NCBI GenBank assembly: GCA_014377015.1
Contig: JACMQL010000047.1
Location: 17,105-81,104 of the forward strand
From: Actinomycetota bacterium
Lineage (GTDB): Bacteria; Actinomycetota; Actinomycetes; Nanopelagicales; Nanopelagicaceae
Length of the DNA: 64,000 nucleotides
Reading direction: 5' to 3'
Of this stretch, positions 19,265 through 28,219 are shown piece after piece. The notes under the pieces were generated by a model. It saw nothing but the letters and a program-made list of their open reading frames with translations. It was not told the DNA's origin and ran no database searches. Positions within the stretch are counted from its first letter, which is position 1, and every line of letters starts with the position of its first letter. Position numbers and translations under genes: made by a program.

Positions 19265-21886
19265 GTGAAAATCACATCCTCATTTGGTAGTCGTCGGCGC
19301 CAAGTTGGTGCGCTGCTTGTTTCCCTAGCGTTACTGGCAATCTCCTTACCTTCGCAGGCTAGCGCCACTCCCTCGACCGTACATCTCACCATTCACTATC
19401 AGCGCCCAGGTGAAGATTACAAAGGCTGGAACTTGTGGCTCTGGAAAAATGTTTCTGGGAGTTCAGGTGATGTCGATGTAAACGCCAACGGCACAGAATT
19501 CAACGGGGATGATGCTTTTGGAAAAGTGCTGAAATTAGACATTCCTGACATGGCAAATTTTGAAAGCGTGGGATTTATTGTTCGATTAAACGCATGGCAA
19601 TCAAAGGATGTCGGCGACGATCGCTTCGTTACTAATTTTGATGCGAACGGAAATGCAACCATCTGGCTAATCCAGGGGGACAAGACTGTATATACAAGTG
19701 CCCCCACAAGTAACGCTTCAATTCGTTCGGCCAGCATCGACGGATTCCGTCTACTTACGGTAGAACTCAGCCAGAAGATGGCACTCACCGGTTCAGGAGC
19801 TGAAGGGTTTACTCTTTCCGACGGAAATAGTGTCACCTCCGTAAAAGCGCTCAACGGTACCTCGACTAGTGCAAGTCAAGTTCAACTTACTCTCGGTGCT
19901 GACGTCGTCCTTGGTAAGACCTACACGCTCTCGCATCCAACGTTTGGAAAAGTTGAAACAACCCCAGGCAAGATCATGAACTCCGATGGGTTCAACACTC
20001 GCTTTACGTACGCAGGCAACGATCTTGGGAACACATATTTCACGGATCGCACTGATTTTCGTCTTTGGGCACCAACTGCAACTGCAGTCAAGTTAGTGAC
20101 TTATGCCAAGGCTGACACTTCTGCGAATGAAGGTATCACTACACCGATGCTCGCTGATCAGAACGGAACGTGGATAACCACTCAGAAAGTCAATGCCAAC
20201 GGTCTCATTTATAACTACCGCGTCACGGTCGGTGGAGTTGAGCGTGAGGCAGTAGATCCCTATGTGCGTGCTACAACAATCAATGGCACGCGTGGCGTAG
20301 TCGTGGATCTGTCGAAGACCGATCCGCAGGGCTGGAGCAAGAAGAAACCTTCATTCAGCGGGAAAGGTACTGATGCCGTAATTTATGAATTGCATGTACG
20401 AGACTTGTCGATGGATGCATCAGGAAATTTCCCAGCCGCCCAGAAAGGAAAATATTCGGCACTTTCCAACATGACGGCCAAGACAAATGCCGGTGGTCTC
20501 GCTGGTGTTGCGGCGATAAAGGACCTTGGCGCAACTCATGTTGAGTTACTTCCAGTTTTTGATTACGCATCGGTCGATGAAGCTAATCCGACTTTTAACT
20601 GGGGGTATGACCCGCAGAACTACAATGTGCCAGAAGGCTCTTACTCATCAGATCCCAGGAACCCCACTGCACGTATCGTTGAACTGAAGAGCGCAATTCA
20701 GTCTCTGCACGACAACAACTTACGTGTGATGATGGACGTGGTGTATAACCACGTATTTAGCGTTTCAAGTTTCAGTCAAGAAAATATAGTGCCCGGCTAC
20801 TTTTTCCGAACCAATTCCGATGGCACTCTCACTAACGGCAGTGGAGTCGGAAACGATGTGGCCTCCGAGAGACCGATGGTGCGTAAATTTATCGTCGACT
20901 CAGTTAAGTACTGGGCGACCCAATATCGCCTCGATGGATTTCGCTTCGACTTGATGGGGCTAATTGACCTGACAACAATGCAGCAAATCCGCATGGAACT
21001 TACGAAGATCGATCCTTCCATATTGATTATCGGCGAGGGTTGGGACATGGGCACCTTGCCCGCTATAGAGAAATCAACCCAACAAAACATAGGCTCTTTG
21101 GTCGGCATTTCTGCCTTCAATGACCAACTTCGTGACGGTATAAAGGGCTCAGTCTTCGATGCTACTGATACCGGTTATGCCACGGGTAAGTTGACGCAGA
21201 TCACAAGCACAAAAGCGGGCATTGTCGGCAATGTTTTCTATAGCCGGGACGTTTTGGGGAAGTGGATAACCACAGATCCCACCCAATCGGTTAACTATGT
21301 TGAGTCACACGACAATTTAACTTTGTTTGACAAGTTGACCGCCAGCGTTCCTAATGCCCCAACCGCCAAAATAGATACACTCGATCGATTCGCAACCTCG
21401 ATAGCATTCCTAGCTCAAGGTGTGCCATTTATGCAGGCCGGTCAGGAGTTTTTGAGATCCAAAAATGGTGATTCCAATAGTTATCGCTCAAGTGATGCCA
21501 TCAATTCCCTCAAATGGGATTTGCGAGGTAAGAACATTGCAACAGTGAATTACTACAAGGGGCTGCTGGCTCTACGAAAGGCGCATCCGGCTTTTCGAAT
21601 GTCGACGACTACTTCGATACAGAAGAACCTGACATTTCTCAAAGCCTCTAATGATGTTATCGCGTATTCACTCAATGGATCCGCCGTGAAAGACAGTTGG
21701 AAGTCAATCGTCGTGGTTCATAACCCTAACTCGACTTCCCAGAAAATCGCCCTACCATCGAAAGGTAATTGGAGCGTTGTGGTGAATGAGAAGAGCGCAG
21801 GAGTAAAAGTAATCAAGACTTTGAAAGCTACCTCGAAAATTACCGTTGCAGGATTGGCGACTACAGTTCTGCAAAGAGTTAAATAA
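19265..21886 (+). CDS. Secreted type I pullulanase (GH13)
   Basis: Signal peptide; N-terminal CBM41/PUD-like TVHLTIHYQRPGEDYKGWNLWLW; FNWGYDPQNYNVPEGSYSSDP, VMMDVVYNHVF, DGFRFDLMGLID, YVESHDNLTLFDKL; start at GTG 19265 (ORF track gives 19247). Confidence 0.93.
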   Translation: MKITSSFGSRRRQVGALLVSLALLAISLPSQASATPSTVHLTIHYQRPGEDYKGWNLWLWKNVSGSSGDVDVNANGTEFNGDDAFGKVLKLDIPDMANFESVGFIVRLNAWQSKDVGDDRFVTNFDANGNATIWLIQGDKTVYTSAPTSNASIRSASIDGFRLLTVELSQKMALTGSGAEGFTLSDGNSVTSVKALNGTSTSASQVQLTLGADVVLGKTYTLSHPTFGKVETTPGKIMNSDGFNTRFTYAGNDLGNTYFTDRTDFRLWAPTATAVKLVTYAKADTSANEGITTPMLADQNGTWITTQKVNANGLIYNYRVTVGGVEREAVDPYVRATTINGTRGVVVDLSKTDPQGWSKKKPSFSGKGTDAVIYELHVRDLSMDASGNFPAAQKGKYSALSNMTAKTNAGGLAGVAAIKDLGATHVELLPVFDYASVDEANPTFNWGYDPQNYNVPEGSYSSDPRNPTARIVELKSAIQSLHDNNLRVMMDVVYNHVFSVSSFSQENIVPGYFFRTNSDGTLTNGSGVGNDVASERPMVRKFIVDSVKYWATQYRLDGFRFDLMGLIDLTTMQQIRMELTKIDPSILIIGEGWDMGTLPAIEKSTQQNIGSLVGISAFNDQLRDGIKGSVFDATDTGYATGKLTQITSTKAGIVGNVFYSRDVLGKWITTDPTQSVNYVESHDNLTLFDKLTASVPNAPTAKIDTLDRFATSIAFLAQGVPFMQAGQEFLRSKNGDSNSYRSSDAINSLKWDLRGKNIATVNYYKGLLALRKAHPAFRMSTTTSIQKNLTFLKASNDVIAYSLNGSAVKDSWKSIVVVHNPNSTSQKIALPSKGNWSVVVNEKSAGVKVIKTLKATSKITVAGLATTVLQRVK

Positions 21887-22517
21887 TGAGTGTCAGCCGG
21901 TCGTTTATCGCTAGTTCTAAAGCTGTGCCGGTGCGCGAGTCGAAGAGTTCGACCTGTACATCTTTGCCCTTGAATGCTGTATAGACATTCTGGGGTAAAT
22001 CCTTGTAATAAAGAATCTGATTTCCATTGACGTTGGTGAAAGAGATGGAGTCTGGCTCTTTGGCCGCTTCACGGAAAAGATGGAAGCTGTTATTAGTTTT
22101 GTAGGTAGAGACGACGCGATAGTTTGATCCCAGATCTTCAAGACCGTGGCCCTTAGGCAGATATCGTATGGAGATGCGATCATTTTCAGATGCGTCGAGG
22201 ACGTACTTGGCATTCGCTACTGGGCCAACCCAATAAGCTTCTAGGCCCTTTAGTTTGACAATTTGTTTTAGTTCGCCAAGAGTCAAAGCGTAGAGCCCAT
22301 GAGTCATCAAGTATTGATCGACGTCGCGTATAGGAGTCCTTCCCTGCAAATCTTCGGTGCTAAGGGGAATGAGAGTAACTAAGAGGGCGAAGATAAATAC
22401 CGCTGCGCGTAAGGCAGAGCCGTGGCTATAACTTCTCGTCACGCGGGCAACAAGACCAGAGTTACCCTGGCTCGGAATATCGCCTGCAACTCCATCCTTG
22501 CTCATAATCATCTCCAA
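21879..22517 (-). CDS. Hypothetical single-TM protein
   Basis: ORF with one hydrophobic segment (AAVFIFALLVTLIPL); overlaps the pullulanase 3' end tail-to-tail by 8 bp. Confidence 0.6.
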   Translation of the reverse strand: MEMIMSKDGVAGDIPSQGNSGLVARVTRSYSHGSALRAAVFIFALLVTLIPLSTEDLQGRTPIRDVDQYLMTHGLYALTLGELKQIVKLKGLEAYWVGPVANAKYVLDASENDRISIRYLPKGHGLEDLGSNYRVVSTYKTNNSFHLFREAAKEPDSISFTNVNGNQILYYKDLPQNVYTAFKGKDVQVELFDSRTGTALELAINDRLTLII

Positions 22518-22705
22518 TTCGCTATCTATTATCAGTCGTGGAGCACCTCTCCGCTACTATTTTTTGTGATTTAGTAAACTGTGACCGAAGCTAGGATTAC
22601 GGCGCTGGCTTGTTTCGAATAGGCACAAATTTCTGGTCCGGGAGCCCTCGACGTGCTAGGCATGCTTGAGAGATGTGGCTAAGGTAGAGAGAAGGGGGAG
22701 AGAAC

Positions 22706-23140
22706 ATGAAACATATAAAGATACTTGGATTAGCTCTTCTGGTGATCTTCGCGGGCACCGTTTTTTCCGTACCAGCAAGTAACGCCGCCTCGCTGCCTTC
22801 CAAATGCGTCGGCGTAAAGACGCAAGTTCGGGCTTTCGAAAAGATGGAGAAGCCTCTATCAGTGAAATATGGACCAGTAAACGGGAAATGGTCCTGGTAT
22901 TTTGCCACAGATAATTCCGATTTCTACATTGACCTACAGAAGACAATCGTCGACCTGCAAGTGAAGATGTTCAGTTTTGATAAGGCAAATATTGAATGTT
23001 TCACGCCTACGCAAAAGGAATACATCACCTCCAGTCTGAAGATCTGGAAAGATTTGCAATCAGAAATGAAGGTCCGGCCCAGTTGGCTGGCGGGATTCTC
23101 ATTCGTCGCCATAGTGTGGGACTCTATTTACAGTAAGTGA
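22706..23140 (+). CDS. Small secreted protein of unknown function
   Basis: Signal peptide MKHIKILGLALLVIFAGTVFSVPASNA; RBS-like GGGGGAG upstream. Confidence 0.65.
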   Translation: MKHIKILGLALLVIFAGTVFSVPASNAASLPSKCVGVKTQVRAFEKMEKPLSVKYGPVNGKWSWYFATDNSDFYIDLQKTIVDLQVKMFSFDKANIECFTPTQKEYITSSLKIWKDLQSEMKVRPSWLAGFSFVAIVWDSIYSK

Positions 23141-23214
23141 TAGTAAGTGAGTGGTGCAGGCTGTGCGATAAGAAATGAACCACTGGCTGTTCAACGGAGA
23201 GGATTTTTAGGTTC

Positions 23215-26001
23215 ATGACGAATAGGGCTCTGGTCGGAGCGCTAGAGGCGGCTGTGCCCGGTGGAGTGTTTGCTCATATCTTCGACCGCACATCTATGGC
23301 TAGTGATGCGTCGCATTATGCGCTAATTCCTGAAGTAGTTGTGCGGCCGAAACACGCTGGCCATGTAGGTCAACTCTTTCGGGTGAGCCACGAGATGAAC
23401 ATCGCACTGACGTTCCGTTCGGGTGGCACGAGCCTAAGTGGGCAGGGCGTTTCATCTGGCTTGCTCGTTGACGTGCGCAGACATTTCAAAGAAATTGAAG
23501 TACTCAATGATGGAGCCCGAATTCGACTGCAACCAGGTTCAACTGTCAAGCAGGCAAATCTTGCACTGATGAAATACGGCCACAAACTAGGACCTGATCC
23601 TGCAAGTGAGATCGCATGCACGATAGGCGGAGTGGTCGCTAATAACTCGAGTGGGATGGCTTGCGGAACTAAATTCAACACCTATGCAACTTTGGACTCG
23701 ATGATATTTGTTTTGCCAAGTGGCACGGTTGTGGACACTCGACGCCCAGATGCTGATGATGAGTTGCGGAGCAAAGAGCCAGAATTGTATGAAGGTCTCG
23801 CTGGATTGCAGAAGCGTATTCATGCAACTAGTGAATCGGTGGAGAAGATTCGCCAGATGTATGCGATTAAGAACACCATGGGTTATTCGCTCAATTCTTT
23901 TGTAGATTACAAACGACCCGTCGACATTCTTCAACACCTGATTGTGGGGAGTGAAGGAACGCTGGCTTTTATTGCAGAAGTCACCTTCAACACTGTCCCG
24001 CTATTGCAGAAACAGGCTACTGGGTTGCTAATTTTTGAGACCTTGGAGGCAGCTACCGACTCGTTGTTGGCTCTAAAGGAGTCGCGGGCTAACGTGATCG
24101 AACTTCTTGACGCCTCGTCCCTGCGAGTGGCGCAGCGGGAGCACATGGCGGATTCAGTTTTGGTCCATCACACATTCGTCGATCATGCGGCCTTGTTGGT
24201 TGAGTATCAAGCAGCGAGCGTAGCTGAACTTGAGTCCTTAATGGAGAGTGGTCAGAGAACTTTCGCGAAATTGCCCATTGCACCAACAGTTTTGACACAG
24301 GAACTCAAGACTCGCAACGAACTTTGGAAAGCACGTAAAGGTCTCTATGCGGCAGTTGCGGGCAACCGTCCATCCGGCACGACTGCGATATTGGAAGATA
24401 TTGCGGTGCCAAGTTGGGCACTGCATGAGACGACAAAAGAGTTAGCGGAGTTGTTGCGCAAGCATAAATATTTCGACAGTGTGATTTTCGGTCATGCCAA
24501 AGACGGGAATCTGCATTTCTTGCTGAATGAGCGATTCGACATACCAGAGATGTTAGAGCGTTATCGCAATTTCACTGAGGAGATGGTGACACTTGTACTT
24601 TCCAATAATGGCTCACTTAAGGCTGAGCATGGCACGGGTCGCATCATGGCGCCTTACGTGCGCAGGCAATTCGGAGACGAACTCTACGAAGTCATGGTCG
24701 AGATCAAGCGACTTTGTGATCCGCGTAACGTCTTGAACCCTGGAGTGCTTATCAATTCCGATCCGGAGATTTATGTGCAAGATTTGAAAACGAGCCCAAC
24801 GATTGACGTAGAAGTCGATAGGTGCGTTGAGTGCGGATACTGTGAGCCGGTCTGCCCGAGTCGCGATTTGACTCTTACCCCGCGCCAGCGAATCGTGATT
24901 AGACGTGCTATCTCCGAAGCCGAGTCGGCGGGTGATGACGCACTCGTGAAAGACCTGTCTGGCAGATTCGACTATGACGTAGTCCAAACTTGTGCGGCCG
25001 ACAGCATGTGCGCGGTCAACTGCCCCGTTCATATTGATACAGGAGCTTTGGTAAAGCGATTGCGCGCGGAAGAACATGGCGCAATTGCGAACAAAATAGG
25101 TGCTATCACCGCTTCAAATTGGGCGCCAATCACCTCGCTTGTGGGTAAGACCTTGTCGCTGGCGCAGAAACTGCCTGCGACTCTGATCACTCCTCTGAAT
25201 AAAGTGGCAAGAAACGTGATGGGTGCTGATGCTGTGCCACTGTGGAACAAATTCTTGCCTGGTGGAGGAGTTCGACGGGAGGCGATCATCAATCCTGCTG
25301 CTGACGTTATCTTCTTCCCTTCGTGTCTCAACACAATGTTTGCAAGTTCCGACGAGGGTCTTGGAGCGCAAGGAGCGTTTCTATCTTTGTGCAAACGCGC
25401 TGGAATCGCAGTCGCTGTTCCAGAAAATATTTCAGAACTGTGTTGCGGGACTCCGTGGATATCCAAGGGGCTGACAGCGGGTTACGAGACGATGGGAAAG
25501 CGCACCGCTTCTGCCTTAGCAAAGTTGGCCGTTGATCAGAAACTTCCAGTCGTCTGCGATTCAACCTCTTGTACCTATGGATTGAACGAACTGAAGATGA
25601 CTGGTACTGCTGACCTCAAATTCGAAGACGCGTTGGAATACGTAGCCACACATGTTTTACCCAAATTGAAAATTTTTAAGAAGCTCGAATCTATAACTTT
25701 GCATCCAACTTGCTCTGGCATGCAACTCGGACTTAATGAAGCAATGGCAAAGATTGCAAGTGCGGTCGCTGACACGGTAGTGACGCCCGAGAATTGGGCT
25801 TGCTGCGGATACGCGGGCGATCGCGGCATGTTGCATCCCGAACTCACTGCCTCCGCCACAAAATTTGAATCTCAAGAAGTGCGTGCGAACAAAACTTCCA
25901 AGTATGCGTCTTCTAATCGTCCGTGCGAAATCGCAATGTCGAATGCGACAGGCGAGACTTACGTTCATCTTTTGGAAGTCTTGGAGGAAGTTACGCGCTA
26001 G
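23215..26001 (+). CDS. FAD-binding and [4Fe-4S]-binding oxidoreductase, D-lactate/glycolate dehydrogenase-like
   Basis: FRSGGTSLSGQGVSSGLLVD, IGGVVANNSSGMACGTKFNTYAT, VDRCVECGYCEPVCPSRDLTLTPRQR, CCG domains SELCCGTPW and ENWACCGYAGDRG. Confidence 0.92.
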   Translation: MTNRALVGALEAAVPGGVFAHIFDRTSMASDASHYALIPEVVVRPKHAGHVGQLFRVSHEMNIALTFRSGGTSLSGQGVSSGLLVDVRRHFKEIEVLNDGARIRLQPGSTVKQANLALMKYGHKLGPDPASEIACTIGGVVANNSSGMACGTKFNTYATLDSMIFVLPSGTVVDTRRPDADDELRSKEPELYEGLAGLQKRIHATSESVEKIRQMYAIKNTMGYSLNSFVDYKRPVDILQHLIVGSEGTLAFIAEVTFNTVPLLQKQATGLLIFETLEAATDSLLALKESRANVIELLDASSLRVAQREHMADSVLVHHTFVDHAALLVEYQAASVAELESLMESGQRTFAKLPIAPTVLTQELKTRNELWKARKGLYAAVAGNRPSGTTAILEDIAVPSWALHETTKELAELLRKHKYFDSVIFGHAKDGNLHFLLNERFDIPEMLERYRNFTEEMVTLVLSNNGSLKAEHGTGRIMAPYVRRQFGDELYEVMVEIKRLCDPRNVLNPGVLINSDPEIYVQDLKTSPTIDVEVDRCVECGYCEPVCPSRDLTLTPRQRIVIRRAISEAESAGDDALVKDLSGRFDYDVVQTCAADSMCAVNCPVHIDTGALVKRLRAEEHGAIANKIGAITASNWAPITSLVGKTLSLAQKLPATLITPLNKVARNVMGADAVPLWNKFLPGGGVRREAIINPAADVIFFPSCLNTMFASSDEGLGAQGAFLSLCKRAGIAVAVPENISELCCGTPWISKGLTAGYETMGKRTASALAKLAVDQKLPVVCDSTSCTYGLNELKMTGTADLKFEDALEYVATHVLPKLKIFKKLESITLHPTCSGMQLGLNEAMAKIASAVADTVVTPENWACCGYAGDRGMLHPELTASATKFESQEVRANKTSKYASSNRPCEIAMSNATGETYVHLLEVLEEVTR

Positions 26002-26020
26002 AAGTTGTAAGGTTTCATTT

Positions 26021-27184
26021 ATGAAAATCACGAAAATCACTACGACAATTGTCAATGCCAAAATGCGCAATTGGGTAATTGTGCGAATTTACACTGATGT
26101 ACCAGGCTTAATTGGCATTGGTGAGGCAACCGTCGAATTTCAATCGCAAGCAGTTGTAGGTGCGGTAGAGGATATTGCACCGCTCATTATCGGTAAGGAT
26201 CCGCGCGACATTGAGCGAAATTGGCAAATCCTTTATCGACACCCGTTCTTTAAGGGCGGCGTGGTGACGATGTCGGCAATCAGTGGAATTGATCAGGCGA
26301 TGTGGGACATCACAGCGAAGGATCAAGGAGTGCCGCTCTACCGAGTTCTGGGCGGCTTGGCGCGTGATCGAGTACGAATGTATGACCATCTCGGCGGCGG
26401 CAATTCCGATGCGGTCTACAATTCTGATTCGGAAGCCGAGTTCCAGGAGAAGATGCGACAGAGCATCGCGGAAGGATTTACCGCAGTAAAAATTTTGGCC
26501 GTTCCGCATACAGAGCCTTTAGGTAGCAATGATTCACTTCGCCATGCCGAGTCGTTGATGGCAACGGCGCGCGAAGCCGCTGGGCCGGACGTTGACATCA
26601 TGATTGATTTTCACGGACGCACGACGGCGGCAATGGCGATTCAATACGGGAAAGTCTTGGAGCCATTTAACCCGTTCTTCCTCGAAGAAGTGGTGCAACC
26701 TGATCAGATAGAGGCGTTCAAGCAGGCGCGTTCGGGAATCAATGTGCCACTTGCCGCTGGAGAGCGACTTCTATCGCGATTTGAATTTTTGCCGATGTTG
26801 CAAGCTGGAATCATCGATGTCGCCCAACCGGATGTTTGTCATGCGGGAGGAATTACGGAAGTGCGGAAAATTGCCGCACTCTGTGACACGTTCGGGGTTG
26901 TGATGGCGCCGCATAATCCGCTCGGTCCAATTGCAACGATGGTAAATGTCCATTTGGGGCTGACGATGCCGAACTTTCTGATTCAAGAAGTGATGCGCGC
27001 AGATGTTCCGTGGCGCAACGAAGTCTTTCAAGGCGTCCCGGATATCAACGACGGATTTATTTACCCGCCTACCGCACCAGGAATCGGCGTCGACATGGAC
27101 GAGATTGGTGCGGCATCGCATCCTTACGTGCCGGTGACCTCAACGCAGTGGTTTCACCGAGATGGGTCTGTTGCAGACTGGTAG
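26021..27184 (+). CDS. Enolase-superfamily dehydratase, galactonate-dehydratase-like (DgoD-like)
   Basis: MKITKITTTIVNAKMRNWVIVRIYTD...GIGEATVEF...SAISGIDQAMWDI...MIDFHGR...EEVVQPDQ...AGERLLSRF...MAPHNPLGPIATMVNVHL; start set inside the ORF-track entry. Confidence 0.87.
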   Translation: MKITKITTTIVNAKMRNWVIVRIYTDVPGLIGIGEATVEFQSQAVVGAVEDIAPLIIGKDPRDIERNWQILYRHPFFKGGVVTMSAISGIDQAMWDITAKDQGVPLYRVLGGLARDRVRMYDHLGGGNSDAVYNSDSEAEFQEKMRQSIAEGFTAVKILAVPHTEPLGSNDSLRHAESLMATAREAAGPDVDIMIDFHGRTTAAMAIQYGKVLEPFNPFFLEEVVQPDQIEAFKQARSGINVPLAAGERLLSRFEFLPMLQAGIIDVAQPDVCHAGGITEVRKIAALCDTFGVVMAPHNPLGPIATMVNVHLGLTMPNFLIQEVMRADVPWRNEVFQGVPDINDGFIYPPTAPGIGVDMDEIGAASHPYVPVTSTQWFHRDGSVADW

Positions 27185-27201
27185 AAATTGTTAGGATGAA
27201 A

Positions 27202-27222
27202 TTGCCGAACCGTGTTCGGCAA
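27202..27222. promoter_or_regulatory. Candidate regulator operator, perfect 9-3-9 inverted repeat TTGCCGAAC-CGT-GTTCGGCAA
   Basis: Arms are exact reverse complements; lies between the dgoD-like stop and the IclR-family start. Confidence 0.65.
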
Positions 27223-27272
27223 CGCCGAGCATCGCGACAACCCGCGAGTCGGCATGAAGGGTAGGCACTGTC

Positions 27273-28055
27273 GTGGCGGCACCGACTTCAGATCGCGTTG
27301 CAGGAGTGGCACGCGCCCTCAAGCTTCTCGAGATCATCACTCTCGGTCCCGCCGATGGTATGAATCTCACCGAACTTTCGAAGAAAATAGAGATATCTAA
27401 GAGTTCAACTCTGGCGCTCCTGCGCACCATGACAGATGCGGGTTTTGTACGGATTAAGGAACCTGGCCCGCGTTATCTACCCGGGATGACTTTGCTTCGA
27501 TTAGGCGATCTATCGCGAACAACTCAGCCGATCGATGAAATTGCGCAAACGTATATTCCTGCCCTTGCCCAGGAGATAGGCATGACAATTCGCGTTGCCC
27601 TCAATGAAGGTGGACGACCCGTGTTTATCTCTCGTGCCGATGCGCCAGGTTCAGTTCGCTTCCATACAATGCTGGGGGCGAAAGAATTCCCCAGTGTCTC
27701 CTCGGCCGGTAAGGCTATTTTGGCCAATCTTTCTGATGAAGAAATTGCCGCAGTTATCGATGAAACGGGTTTGCCGACGCGCACCAAACATTCGCACGGC
27801 TCACTCTCGTCATTGATGCGCGATATCAATCAAGTACGTGCGCGCGGTTACGCCATCGATGATGAGGAAGATGTTGAGGGAATTTTCTGCATTGGTGCCG
27901 CATTCTTCGACCACGCGGGCCGATGCGGAGGCGCAATAAGTGCGACGGGAATTAAGACGGCAGCGCGCCAGAAGCGGACCGCCTTCTTCGGCGCCCAAGT
28001 GGTCAAATGCGCGGATGCCATCACGAAAGAATTGCACGGGCGGCGCGCGCGATAG
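27273..28055 (+). CDS. IclR-family transcriptional regulator
   Basis: RVAGVARALKLLEIITLGPADGMNLTELSKKIEISKSSTLALLRTMTDAGFVR; SVSSAGKAILANLSDEE; GTG start. Confidence 0.94.
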   Translation: MAAPTSDRVAGVARALKLLEIITLGPADGMNLTELSKKIEISKSSTLALLRTMTDAGFVRIKEPGPRYLPGMTLLRLGDLSRTTQPIDEIAQTYIPALAQEIGMTIRVALNEGGRPVFISRADAPGSVRFHTMLGAKEFPSVSSAGKAILANLSDEEIAAVIDETGLPTRTKHSHGSLSSLMRDINQVRARGYAIDDEEDVEGIFCIGAAFFDHAGRCGGAISATGIKTAARQKRTAFFGAQVVKCADAITKELHGRRAR

Positions 28056-28078
28056 ACAGCGCTACGAAATTTACATAA

Positions 28079-28107
28079 TTGCCTAACTCAGTTCGGCAGT
28101 GCCTAAC
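28079..28107. promoter_or_regulatory. Imperfect copy of the same operator (TTGCCTAAC-TCA-GTTCGGCAG) plus an extra half-site TGCCTAAC, ahead of TTGACA at 28115-28120
   Basis: Differs from the 27202 palindrome by one base in each 9-nt arm; second TGCCTAAC lies 20 bp after the first. Confidence 0.6.
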
Positions 28108-28219
28108 ATTTCTATTGACAATGGTTTTGCGAAGCAATTCACTTAAGCCACCCTGGGTCAACTTCGATTGTGGAAGGGACTCAATTCAATGAACGACCAA
28201 GGAATGTGGAAGGAAGTAG

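Noticed and set aside
23133-23155. Short direct repeat AGTAAGTGA after the small secreted protein
   Set aside because: Two 9-bp copies only; too short to support a functional claim.
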